A DNA stretch of 64,000 nucleotides from Crocinitomicaceae bacterium (GTDB lineage: Bacteria > Bacteroidota > Bacteroidia > Flavobacteriales_D > Crocinitomicaceae), in the NCBI GenBank assembly GCA_020635955.1, contig JACJYW010000009.1:124001-188000 (forward strand). Direction: 5' to 3'. Made by a program: the position numbers and the translations under genes. Below are positions 24,629 to 32,887 of this stretch, piece after piece; the stretch's first letter is position 1, and each line of letters begins with the position of its first letter. Under the pieces are notes generated by a model. The model was not told the origin of the DNA and made no database searches. It was given only the letters and a program-made list of their open reading frames with translations.

Positions 24629-26940
24629 AAAAATTAATTGTCATAGGGTCTGTATTACTTTCTGTTTCAGCTTTGGGACAGTCGTATACAGAAATAGTAA
24701 AAGCAGTCGCAAATGACCGCGAAGCTGATGACAATTTTGGTTATGCAGTTACGATAGATGGGAACTGGGCGGCAATCGGTGCATATAGTGATGACTTCGG
24801 TGGTGCTAACCCTAACATGGGTTCGGTTTATATTTTTGAGCAGCAAGGACTGAACAATTGGGTACAGGTTCAAAAATTATCTGCATCTGATCAGGATGAT
24901 TATGACCGATTTGGCTGGTCAGTAGACATTCATGGAGATTTTCTGGTTGTAGGCGCTTATGGGGAAGATGATGATGAAAACAATGCAAACCCTTTATCAA
25001 AAGCAGGATCAGCCTATTTCTTCAAGAACATCAACGGAACCTGGACTGAGATGCAAAAAGTGGTAGCATCTGACCGTGATGTAGATGATGAGTTTGGTTG
25101 GTCAGTGGCCATTTATGATTCCACGGCAATTATTGGAGCTCACATTGAGGATCATGATGCAGTTGGAGGCAATTATAAATACCACGCAGGTTCAGTTTAT
25201 TCATTCACACTGGGCACAAATAACATCTGGACCCAAACGCAAAAGATCTGTGCAGCCGATCGTTGGGTAGACATGAATTATCCGAATGGATATAGTGGCG
25301 AGGATCTGGCTGATCAGTTTGGGGGATCTGTAGATATCTGGGGAGATTGGATGGTGGTAGGAGCACATCACCATGACTATGCTACAACATCTCCATTGTC
25401 AGGAGCACTCTGGAGCTCAGGCGCAGCTTACATTTTTGAACGAACCGCAGGTGTTTGGAATCAGGTAAAAAAGGTGCAGAATTTTGATAGGGAATCCTGG
25501 GACCGTTTTGGATATGATGTAGCTATAGATTCCAATATCATAGCAATCTGTGCTTATTCAGAGGATGAAATGCCGGATGGTGTAAGTGATCCACTTACAA
25601 ATCCCGGATCTGTTTACATATTTGAACGCAATGGAAGTGGTATTTGGAACCATGTCCAGAAAATTGTTCCAAACGACCGTAGTTCGGGTGATCATTTTGG
25701 TTACTCCATTTCAATTGATGATACGTTGATGGTTTTAGGGTGTCATTCAGATGACCATGATGAATTTGCAGGGGATTTGAAGACAGATGCCGGTTCGGCA
25801 TACATTTTTAAAAACAATGGTGGAACATGGAGCCAATTTCAAAAAATAGATGCTTCTGATAGGGTAACAGAAGATGATTTAGGAATTAGTGTTGGTATAT
25901 CTGGTCATACCGTATTAGTTGGCGCACAATATCAAGACTTTAACGAACTAGGGTTAGATTCTATTACAAATGCGGGTGCTGCTTATTTCTACAGCAACAA
26001 ACAATGTTCGACCACTATCAGCAACAATTCAGCAACAATTTGCTTTGGTGACACCTATGCCGTAGGTTCAATAATACATAGCACTACAGGATATTTTGAA
26101 GACACCCTCACATCTATTGAAGGGTGTGACAGTATCATTAATACCACACTTACAGTTGATGCAGCCATCATAGAACATCAATATGCGAGCATGTGCAACG
26201 GAGGCACCTATTATATTTTTGGTACTCCAACCACTACCCCAGGAAATTACTCCTATCTGTTAACTGCCCAAAATGGATGTGATAGTACCATTATTACCCA
26301 TTTGACAATGGATCCACCAATAACATCTGAACAATGGGTGAGTATTTGTTGGGGCGAGAGCTATAGTATTGGATTGAACACATACCATGCTTCCGGAATT
26401 TATGAAGATGTAGTTTCTGCCACCAATTTTTGTGATTCAACTATCACCACTCATCTGACAGTAGAATTTCCAACAGATGTATCCATTAGCCAGGACAACA
26501 ACCTTTTAACGGCAAATGAAACAGCAGCTAGTTACCAATGGTTCAAATGTAATCCAATAGAACTAATACCTGCCGCCAATTCGCAAACCTATGCCGCCAA
26601 TGAAATAGGTACCTATGGTGTTATAGTAACTAAAAATGGTTGTAGCGATACCTCAGCCTGTGTTTATGTGGATGAACTTAGCTTGAATGATCATCAGCAT
26701 GAATTCAGTATTTTTCCAAATCCAACATCAGGAGCAATAATGATCAGTCCTGTTGACCCTGCGGTTGTCTATCAGATCCTATTGACAGATCAATCGGGAA
26801 AAACGGTATTTGCATCCAACATAAACCAATCAAACACAGCACTTGATCTCAGATCGTTAGAAATTTCCAGCGGCACTTATTTCCTAACTTTGATTACCTC
26901 AACTGACGTCAGCAGGGAAAAAATAATCTTCTCTAAATAG
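24625..26940 (+). CDS. Secreted FG-GAP-repeat protein with T9SS sorting domain
   Basis: The 771-residue protein has a signal peptide ending at about LGQS. At least seven FG-GAP-like repeats (about 20-450) follow; each reads like DRDVDDEFGWSVAIYDS, then IIGAH or VVGAY, and GSVYIFE or GSAYFF, and they are expected to form an integrin-type propeller. Residues about 455-620 contain three copies of a cysteine-bearing repeat (ICFGDTYAVG ... GCDSIINTTLTV) common in Bacteroidota adhesins. The end is a T9SS tail (FSIFPNPTSGAIMIS). It overlaps the CotH gene by 4 bases, so the two are likely made together and could interact. Confidence 0.88.
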   Translation: MKKLIVIGSVLLSVSALGQSYTEIVKAVANDREADDNFGYAVTIDGNWAAIGAYSDDFGGANPNMGSVYIFEQQGLNNWVQVQKLSASDQDDYDRFGWSVDIHGDFLVVGAYGEDDDENNANPLSKAGSAYFFKNINGTWTEMQKVVASDRDVDDEFGWSVAIYDSTAIIGAHIEDHDAVGGNYKYHAGSVYSFTLGTNNIWTQTQKICAADRWVDMNYPNGYSGEDLADQFGGSVDIWGDWMVVGAHHHDYATTSPLSGALWSSGAAYIFERTAGVWNQVKKVQNFDRESWDRFGYDVAIDSNIIAICAYSEDEMPDGVSDPLTNPGSVYIFERNGSGIWNHVQKIVPNDRSSGDHFGYSISIDDTLMVLGCHSDDHDEFAGDLKTDAGSAYIFKNNGGTWSQFQKIDASDRVTEDDLGISVGISGHTVLVGAQYQDFNELGLDSITNAGAAYFYSNKQCSTTISNNSATICFGDTYAVGSIIHSTTGYFEDTLTSIEGCDSIINTTLTVDAAIIEHQYASMCNGGTYYIFGTPTTTPGNYSYLLTAQNGCDSTIITHLTMDPPITSEQWVSICWGESYSIGLNTYHASGIYEDVVSATNFCDSTITTHLTVEFPTDVSISQDNNLLTANETAASYQWFKCNPIELIPAANSQTYAANEIGTYGVIVTKNGCSDTSACVYVDELSLNDHQHEFSIFPNPTSGAIMISPVDPAVVYQILLTDQSGKTVFASNINQSNTALDLRSLEISSGTYFLTLITSTDVSREKIIFSK

Positions 26941-26960
26941 TTCCAAAACATAGCTTTAGC

Positions 26961-26968
26961 TATATTTG
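26961..26968 (+). promoter_or_regulatory. -7 promoter element of the SiaA-like phosphatase gene
   Basis: TATATTTG matches TAnnTTTG and lies 21 bases before the ATG at 26990. The identical 11-mer TATATTTGAGT recurs at 44092. A clear -33 TTG is not visible. Confidence 0.5.
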
Positions 26969-26989
26969 AGTGGAAACCGCAATCTGCCT

Positions 26990-28825
26990 ATGAAATTCTA
27001 CTCTTTACTGCTATTTTTTTTCATTGCAACTATTGCATTATCTCAAAGAACTCCTGATCATTTGATCCTTGAAGGAACTATCATGGGTTATAATTATGAC
27101 CCTGCTAAATTCCTAAAAAAGGAAAAGATCGAAATTCAGGGAAGCCTATCTGATGTTAAGATCACAGTTGAAAGCGGAGGTTCAAAGATCACCACCACAT
27201 CTACCGACAAGGGAGGGGAATTTGCTATTAAACTTCCGCTGGAAAAGCATTATTTACTTAAATATTCAAAGTCAGGATATGGTAATTCAGCTGTTGATCT
27301 TGATCTAAGGAATATTCCAGCGGATATGGCAGCTTCAGGGTTAAAGCTTACACATATTGAGTTGATCCTGAACGATAACGAAACAGATAAATCTGTTGAT
27401 AATGGAGCATCTTTCGGCAAGATCTATTATAACAGCACGGGCAGAAAATTTGAGTTCAAAGAAGCCAGTTTCGATAAAAAAGACATGCTTTTCAAGGATA
27501 GTGAAGACAACACCATGGTGAATTTGATCAAAGCTTCATTGGATAAGAACAAAAACAGTAACAATACAGCAGAAGTACAGATCTCTGAGGTTGAAACTCC
27601 CACCACTCAAAAAGTGACCAAAACTTATGTAAATGAGTCTGGTGAAACTGTTGTGGTGGAGCAGGAGAATGGGATTAAAGCAAAAACATTATCTGTTCTA
27701 AGTAAAACCAATATTGGAGATATTGCCGGTTGGAGCAAATTAAGTGATGAAGATATCTCTAACAGGGCAAAAGAGATCTCAGATGCCTGGGAACAATTGG
27801 AAAAAGATAAACTTATTGCTGTTACTGAAGAAGATTTCATTTTGATCCAGGCAAGAGAGCAGTTATTAATGGCAGCCGAAAAGGAACTGGAAGCAGCAAA
27901 AACCTTCATAGCTGAACAAGATGCTAAACTGTCTGCTCAAAAGAACTTTAATTACACATTAATAGGTCTTTTGTTGATACTTGCCGGATTTGTAGTGGTA
28001 TTGATCAAATCTATCATTGAGAAAAAGAAAAGCAATTTTGAGCTTGCCAAAAAGAACAAGAAGATCATGACAAGCATTGAATATGCAGAACGTATTCAAA
28101 AGTCAGTATTGTTAAAGGATAGTGAAATTAAAGCCCTTTTACCTAATTCGTTTGTATACTATCAGCCATTGGATGTTGTAAGTGGAGACTTCTATTGGTT
28201 TTCAGAGGCGAATGGCAAAGTGATCGTGGCTGCCGTAGACTGCACTGGTCATGGTGTTCCTGGAGCTTTCATGTCACTCATAGGAAATACACTAATGAAC
28301 CAGATCGTGAAGGAGAAGAAGATCTACAAACCTGGAGAGATTTTAAAACATTTGCACGAAGGTGTTGTTCAATCACTAAGTCAGGAAGCTGATGAAGATG
28401 CCGCACAGGATGGTATGGATATGTCCATTTGCTCTATTGACACAAAATCAGGAGAAGTGATCTTTTCGGGTGCTATGAACCCCGCATATGTGATCCAAAA
28501 TGGAGAATTTAAAGAACTCTCAGCCAATTTAAGAGGAATTGGAGGTGTATTGCGCAGAAAACGTAAATCAGAGATCAGTTTTGAAGAAGAAACAATTCAA
28601 CTCAATAAAGGTGATGTGGTTTACCTTTTCTCAGATGGCTATATGGACCAATTCGGAGGAACTGATAAGGAGAAATTCAATATTGGTCGTTTCAGAGAAT
28701 TATTGCTGAATATCTATAGCCTTCCTGCTGAAGAACAAAGACAAAAAATTTCAGATGAGATCAATAGTTGGAAAGGTGTAAATCATCAGGTAGATGATAT
28801 GTTGGTGATTGGAGCCAAGATCTAA
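26990..28825 (+). CDS. SiaA-like membrane PP2C/SpoIIE-family protein phosphatase
   Basis: From the ATG at 26990 the protein has 611 residues. The order is: signal peptide (1-19); a carboxypeptidase-regulatory-like beta domain (about 25-105); a charged linker and a coiled coil; a transmembrane helix (about 322-342; YTLIGLLLILAGFVVVLI); then a cytoplasmic SpoIIE/PP2C domain. The metal-binding aspartates are present in VVSGDFYWF, VDCTGHGVPGAFMS, DGMDMSIC and LFSDGYMDQFGG. In Pseudomonas, SiaA dephosphorylates SiaC. Here a siaC gene and a SiaB-type kinase gene lie immediately downstream on the other strand. The periplasmic beta domain is a candidate sensor. Confidence 0.9.
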   Translation: MKFYSLLLFFFIATIALSQRTPDHLILEGTIMGYNYDPAKFLKKEKIEIQGSLSDVKITVESGGSKITTTSTDKGGEFAIKLPLEKHYLLKYSKSGYGNSAVDLDLRNIPADMAASGLKLTHIELILNDNETDKSVDNGASFGKIYYNSTGRKFEFKEASFDKKDMLFKDSEDNTMVNLIKASLDKNKNSNNTAEVQISEVETPTTQKVTKTYVNESGETVVVEQENGIKAKTLSVLSKTNIGDIAGWSKLSDEDISNRAKEISDAWEQLEKDKLIAVTEEDFILIQAREQLLMAAEKELEAAKTFIAEQDAKLSAQKNFNYTLIGLLLILAGFVVVLIKSIIEKKKSNFELAKKNKKIMTSIEYAERIQKSVLLKDSEIKALLPNSFVYYQPLDVVSGDFYWFSEANGKVIVAAVDCTGHGVPGAFMSLIGNTLMNQIVKEKKIYKPGEILKHLHEGVVQSLSQEADEDAAQDGMDMSICSIDTKSGEVIFSGAMNPAYVIQNGEFKELSANLRGIGGVLRRKRKSEISFEEETIQLNKGDVVYLFSDGYMDQFGGTDKEKFNIGRFRELLLNIYSLPAEEQRQKISDEINSWKGVNHQVDDMLVIGAKI

Positions 28826-29199
28826 CGTTCCTCCAACTCTACAGGTACCTGAAGGAACTTTTTAAACTCCATCCCTTTCTGTTGCATGAGTTCATCCCCA
28901 TTTCTGTAGCACCATCTTATGCTGGCTTCAACTCCGGACTCCATAATGTCTTCAACTAAATATAACATTTTGAAGACCTCCTTAACAGAACCTGAATTGA
29001 CATACTCAAGGTCAACAACAAGCATAGTAGAAGGATTTGGAGATTCACTATAGTTAGTTAACCAATCTACAACTGGTTTATAGAATTCTCTTGGATTCTC
29101 AGGGTAAGATCTCCCTGAAATGGAGAATACGTTTTCTGATCGATCAAAATTGATCTCCGGTGTGTCTTCTGATCCCCTAAGAATAAGTTTATCAGACAT
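28822..29199 (-). CDS. SiaC-family regulatory phosphoprotein (DUF1987)
   Basis: The 125-residue protein matches the SiaC/DUF1987 pattern: LILRGSEDTPEINFD, FSISGRSYPENPREFYKPVVDWL, VVDLEYVNSGSVKEVFKML. In Pseudomonas SiaC a Thr in the NTSS-type loop is phosphorylated by SiaB and dephosphorylated by SiaA. The matching position here is Ser69 in YVNSGSVK. Unphosphorylated SiaC activates the diguanylate cyclase SiaD there, but no GGDEF gene is in this window, so the output is unknown. It overlaps the convergent phosphatase gene by 4 bases and follows the SiaB-type gene by 15 bases. Confidence 0.9.
   Translation of the reverse strand: MSDKLILRGSEDTPEINFDRSENVFSISGRSYPENPREFYKPVVDWLTNYSESPNPSTMLVVDLEYVNSGSVKEVFKMLYLVEDIMESGVEASIRWCYRNGDELMQQKGMEFKKFLQVPVELEER
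28827..28863 (+). terminator. Possible terminator of the phosphatase gene inside the siaC 3' end
   Basis: GTTCCT ... AGGAAC with an inner CAGGTACCTG palindrome is followed by TTTTT. It begins one base after the phosphatase stop and lies within the last codons of the convergent siaC gene. The stem is short, so confidence is modest. Confidence 0.4.
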
Positions 29200-29214
29200 A
29201 GTTTGAGGTTAAGG

Positions 29215-30288
29215 TTATAAGGTAGCACTCAGTGAAAAGAACGCTAATTGTTCATTCACTTCATCAAATGTATAAATAATTTCGCCTTCGCTCTGCCTAA
29301 ACATCTCAATAATTCCCAATCCGGCCCCTTTATCTTCTTCAATATCAGCACTCATCAGCTGTTCTTTATAGCGTTTCGACAATTCGATCTTGTCTAAACC
29401 ATTCAAAGAATCTAAATGACCTTTTAGCTTTTCAGCATTCTTTTTATAAATAAAATTACCGGTTTGCATATTGTACTTACCATCTTTAATGATCACCAGG
29501 AATAATCCTTCTTTAGAACCGTTGATCTCAACACCGTGACGATTCATATTTTGAAGTAATTCAATGAGTATGTACAAACTCTTTTTCTTGAATACCAGAT
29601 CTTCTTTCTTGATCTGAAGATTTGATTCGAACAATTGAAATAGTGGTAAAATTGTTTCTTGTGAGAAATCTCCTTTTCTAAGCATTACCACGTGATCATT
29701 CAGTAGTTCATGGTACAATTTCTTACTCTCTTCAAGATCCAAATTACCTGATGCAGCTTCGTTTGACGATAATTTTAACTGCATGTAGAAGTTAGCGTAG
29801 GTATCTCCTTTAGGCTCAAAATAGTAATCTACTGGATTCTTTGTTTTACGTGCCATCTCAATCAAACCTAATCCTCCTCCTCCTTTCTCGCTCAATGAAT
29901 TTTCACCCAAAGCTTCTAAATAAATGGCACGAATATCCTCTGACGAAACCTTTTTTAACGAATCAAGAATACCCTTTAGTTTTTCAATATTCTCATTTTC
30001 AATTGGATTCACAGAGGTCAAATAATGTATTCCACCTATGAAACGCATCATAAACATCTTAGAAGTAAGTTCCTCTATAGAATCAGGATCAGCATCTGAA
30101 TGTCGAATTACATTTTGAAAACACTCTGCAATTAAATAAGAAAGTCGCTTTTTCATTCCCCTACCCTCATCCGTTCCAGTTTCCTGAATTCGCATAAGCG
30201 TACTTGTCAACTCATCATCAAATTCACCCATGTAAACCAGGCTGAAATAGTCGTTTTTAAGAGTTTGATAGAATCGAAAAGCTTTCAT
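29215..30288 (-). CDS. Tandem SiaB-type (DUF6272) protein kinase, two fused domains
   Basis: The 357-residue protein consists of two copies of the same GHKL-like domain. Copy 1 has an N-box AECFQNVIRHS (54-64), LKGILDSLKKVS (104-115) and G-box GGGGLGLIEMA (136-146). Copy 2 has IELLQNMNRHG (242-252), LKGHLDSLNGLD (288-299) and GAGLGIIEMF (321-330). SiaB-family proteins phosphorylate SiaC; the usual length is about 180 residues, so this is a duplication-fusion. Both ATP sites keep their asparagine and glycine residues and could be active. It is probably cotranscribed with siaC (15-base gap). Confidence 0.87.
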   Translation of the reverse strand: MKAFRFYQTLKNDYFSLVYMGEFDDELTSTLMRIQETGTDEGRGMKKRLSYLIAECFQNVIRHSDADPDSIEELTSKMFMMRFIGGIHYLTSVNPIENENIEKLKGILDSLKKVSSEDIRAIYLEALGENSLSEKGGGGLGLIEMARKTKNPVDYYFEPKGDTYANFYMQLKLSSNEAASGNLDLEESKKLYHELLNDHVVMLRKGDFSQETILPLFQLFESNLQIKKEDLVFKKKSLYILIELLQNMNRHGVEINGSKEGLFLVIIKDGKYNMQTGNFIYKKNAEKLKGHLDSLNGLDKIELSKRYKEQLMSADIEEDKGAGLGIIEMFRQSEGEIIYTFDEVNEQLAFFSLSATL

Positions 30289-30331
30289 TGCAATATTTGT
30301 ACTCTAATATTACAAATTATTTGCTAGACTT

Positions 30332-31777
30332 TTAACGCTCACCAACGCGTTTTCCATCAGTTTGTGTTAAAGCTCGTTTAATGTAAAAGAAAGTCTTATC
30401 AATGGACTCATATTCTCCATCAGGAGCTGGGGTTGGCGCAGGTGCCATTGCGATAAATCCTGATTGATCAATTAGAAAGTAAGTAGGAACATTTTGAACT
30501 TTGTAATCTTCCTTCATAGGACTATCACTTCCAACATACACAATATCCCAATCATAATCAGGATTTTCTTTCATGTACTTATCAAAATCCTCTCTCTTTT
30601 TATCAGTACAAACGGACAAGAATTCAACATATGGTCCATAATCCCTTCGAAGATCTGCCATAATTCTCATTTCTTTGATAGACTGATCATTCCAGGTCTC
30701 AAAAAAGTTGAGATAAACGAATTTACCTTCATATTTTTTCCATGTGATATGTTCATCATTATCAGGAGCTATTTCCAGATCAATAACAGGAGCCGGAAAT
30801 CCCGGTTCAAGACTTGTCAAATATGTGATCACATTCTTAGCAATGGTAGCATTCACCATAAATTTAGCGTGATTGGCTATAGAATCTAACATCATCAGAA
30901 CTGGCCTTTTGGTATCATTTCGTTCATAATATTGTTTTCCCAATTGATTTATCATGACCATTTCTCTAATCTCAGGCTTACTTAAAAAGATGTCTTTCTT
31001 CAATGCTGTCATTAGTCTTGTTGGACTGGCATTGTAAATGGCCATATTGATCTCTGCGAGCATATCTGGCGGATAATCACTGAAATCTTTGGAATAAAAG
31101 CTTTTGAAGAACCTCATATATTGATCATTCTCATAATAGACAGGAAAAGGCTCTATGAAATTAATGTAGGTACCCATGCGGTTTGCCCCTTTTGAATTTC
31201 CACCGAAAGATTGTTGGAGCTCGCCAATGTTATATCGAACATAGGTAATAAAATACTCGTCTTGAACATCCTTGTAGGCATCTGCGGCATAAATCATAAA
31301 AGTGTCCAAATAAGCCATGAATTGACCCCTTGCAATTTCTCTTTCATGATAGGCTATATACGTATCAAACCACAAGTTGTATTGCAGAATTCTGTAGTTG
31401 ATATCAGTAGTATCCAATCCGAAAAATACTATATCAGTGTATTGATTTTGAAAGCTGATCGGTTGTCCCTGTACTTTAGGGAAATAAATATCATAAGAGG
31501 TATTAGGAGCTAAATACAAAGGTGCTTCTGTATTCCCTATTTCAATGATTCCCTGAATGGTTGTTCCTACCTTAAGATCTATATGGAACAAACTATCTTT
31601 AGCACTCACTTGCCCTTCACCCAATTTCATGCGAGTCATGGTAATGTAATCCTGATAGGTATAAAGAGTCACCTTTTCTCCAACATAAGCAGGGGCATAA
31701 CCAACAATCTCATAGGCGTGAGATAAGAAAGTTACCTGAAGTAATAAAAATGCTATGACGTTTCTAAGGGCTTTCAT
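30332..31777 (-). CDS. Secreted thioredoxin-fold protein lacking the catalytic cysteines
   Basis: The 481-residue protein has a signal peptide (ending SHAYE), an N-terminal beta domain like those before TlpA/thioredoxin modules in Bacteroidota (DUF4369-like), and a long helical region. The C-terminal thioredoxin fold starts at GKFVYLNFFETWNDQSIKEM and ends with NVPTYFLIDQSGFIA. Where TlpA proteins have WCxxC, this one has WNDQS, so it cannot act as a disulfide oxidoreductase. A binding or chaperone role is possible. It ends just before coaD on the same strand; its start lies 43 bases from the SiaB-type gene. Confidence 0.8.
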   Translation of the reverse strand: MKALRNVIAFLLLQVTFLSHAYEIVGYAPAYVGEKVTLYTYQDYITMTRMKLGEGQVSAKDSLFHIDLKVGTTIQGIIEIGNTEAPLYLAPNTSYDIYFPKVQGQPISFQNQYTDIVFFGLDTTDINYRILQYNLWFDTYIAYHEREIARGQFMAYLDTFMIYAADAYKDVQDEYFITYVRYNIGELQQSFGGNSKGANRMGTYINFIEPFPVYYENDQYMRFFKSFYSKDFSDYPPDMLAEINMAIYNASPTRLMTALKKDIFLSKPEIREMVMINQLGKQYYERNDTKRPVLMMLDSIANHAKFMVNATIAKNVITYLTSLEPGFPAPVIDLEIAPDNDEHITWKKYEGKFVYLNFFETWNDQSIKEMRIMADLRRDYGPYVEFLSVCTDKKREDFDKYMKENPDYDWDIVYVGSDSPMKEDYKVQNVPTYFLIDQSGFIAMAPAPTPAPDGEYESIDKTFFYIKRALTQTDGKRVGER

Positions 31778-31778
31778 T

Positions 31779-32243
31779 TTACTTTATAATCAGCAGCTCA
31801 TCATTTGTTACAAAGGCAGAAATATCTCCACCGTTCTTTTTAATTTCTCTAATAATAGAAGAATTAATTGGTGCCAAAGCCGGATCACACATAAGGAAAA
31901 GTGTTTCTATTCCTGAAAGATCAAAATTCATCTGTGCAATTGATCTCTCGTAATCCGCATCCGTGGCATTACGAATACCCCGAAGCAAATACTGGGCCTT
32001 TTTTTCTTTACAAAAGTCAACCGTCAGGGTTTGAAAGGGTTCAACGCGAACTGAAGGTTCATCTTTGAATAAGGTTTCTATATGATTTTTTCTGCTTTCT
32101 AAACTAAACATATAGTTTTTAGAAGAATTGACTCCAATAGCCACGATTACCTCATCAAAGAGAGGAATAAATCGTCTAACAATATCTTCATGTCCCTTTG
32201 TGAATGGATCAAATGACCCGGGAAATACACCAATTCGTTTCAT
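31779..32243 (-). CDS. coaD: Phosphopantetheine adenylyltransferase
   Basis: This 154-residue enzyme transfers AMP to 4'-phosphopantetheine, the penultimate step of coenzyme A synthesis. The N-terminal GVFPGSFDPFTKGHEDIV carries the T/HxGH nucleotidyltransferase motif. YLLRGIRNATDADYE and INSSIIREI are also characteristic. Its length is standard. It lies between the thioredoxin-fold gene and rsmD, an order common in Bacteroidota. Confidence 0.97.
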   Translation of the reverse strand: MKRIGVFPGSFDPFTKGHEDIVRRFIPLFDEVIVAIGVNSSKNYMFSLESRKNHIETLFKDEPSVRVEPFQTLTVDFCKEKKAQYLLRGIRNATDADYERSIAQMNFDLSGIETLFLMCDPALAPINSSIIREIKKNGGDISAFVTNDELLIIK

Positions 32244-32304
32244 TGCTATGTTGTTAGGGTATTTAAGGTAAAGTTAGGGGATATTTGGTTATCGATAATC
32301 GAAC

Positions 32305-32324
32305 GAATGGATTTTAGTCCATTC
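32305..32324. repeat. Short perfect hairpin between rsmD and coaD
   Basis: GAATGGA, six bases, TCCATTC lie in the 110-base gap between the rsmD stop and the coaD start. There is no adjacent T-run on the minus strand, so it is not a clear terminator; its role is unknown. Confidence 0.35.
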
Positions 32325-32353
32325 ACTTTTGTTAATAGCTAGTAATGATCAGG

Positions 32354-32887
32354 TCATTGACTGAAAAAACTAAAATTCACTCCTCCGTAATTGCGTACTT
32401 CTTTGAAATGTGCATGAGTGCTAAAATCGTTCTCTTTACCATGTTCTATGATCAACAGACCATCCTGGGATAATTTTTCACCTTCAAAAACAAGATCCGG
32501 TAGCGTATCCACCCCCTTTAATCCAAATGGCGGATCAGCAAAGATCAAGTCGTATTTTGTTGGGTGCTCTGCTAAGAATTTAAAGGCATCTTTCTTCAGA
32601 ATTCGCCAGTTACCATCTGACAACTCCTCCTGCATTTTATTCAAATGTCTAATACAAACAGGATGTATATCCACACTTAAAACAGATGAAGCTCCTCTTG
32701 AAAGCATTTCAACGGATATGTTACCTGTTCCTGCAAAAAGGTCCAATACTTTGATATCCTCCCAATACAATTGGTTTTCGAGAATATTGAATAGACTTTC
32801 TTTAGCAAAATCAGTAGTGGGACGAGAAGGGAATTTTTTTGGTGGAGAAAATCGCTTGCCTTTGTATTTACCACTAACTATACGCAC
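32354..32887 (-). CDS. rsmD: 16S rRNA (guanine966-N2)-methyltransferase RsmD
   Basis: This 177-residue enzyme methylates G966 of 16S rRNA. It begins MRIVSGKYKGKRFSPP and RPTTDFAKESLFNIL, typical of RsmD. The SAM-binding motif is VLDLFAGTGNISVEMLSRG, and the catalytic DPPF motif is seen in LIFADPPFGLKG. It overlaps the upstream DUF3822 gene by 10 bases, which implies coupling. Confidence 0.96.
   Translation of the reverse strand: MRIVSGKYKGKRFSPPKKFPSRPTTDFAKESLFNILENQLYWEDIKVLDLFAGTGNISVEMLSRGASSVLSVDIHPVCIRHLNKMQEELSDGNWRILKKDAFKFLAEHPTKYDLIFADPPFGLKGVDTLPDLVFEGEKLSQDGLLIIEHGKENDFSTHAHFKEVRNYGGVNFSFFSQ

Noticed and set aside
29841..30041. Small plus-strand frame over the tandem kinase gene
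   Set aside because: It is antisense to conserved GHKL sequence; no supporting signal.
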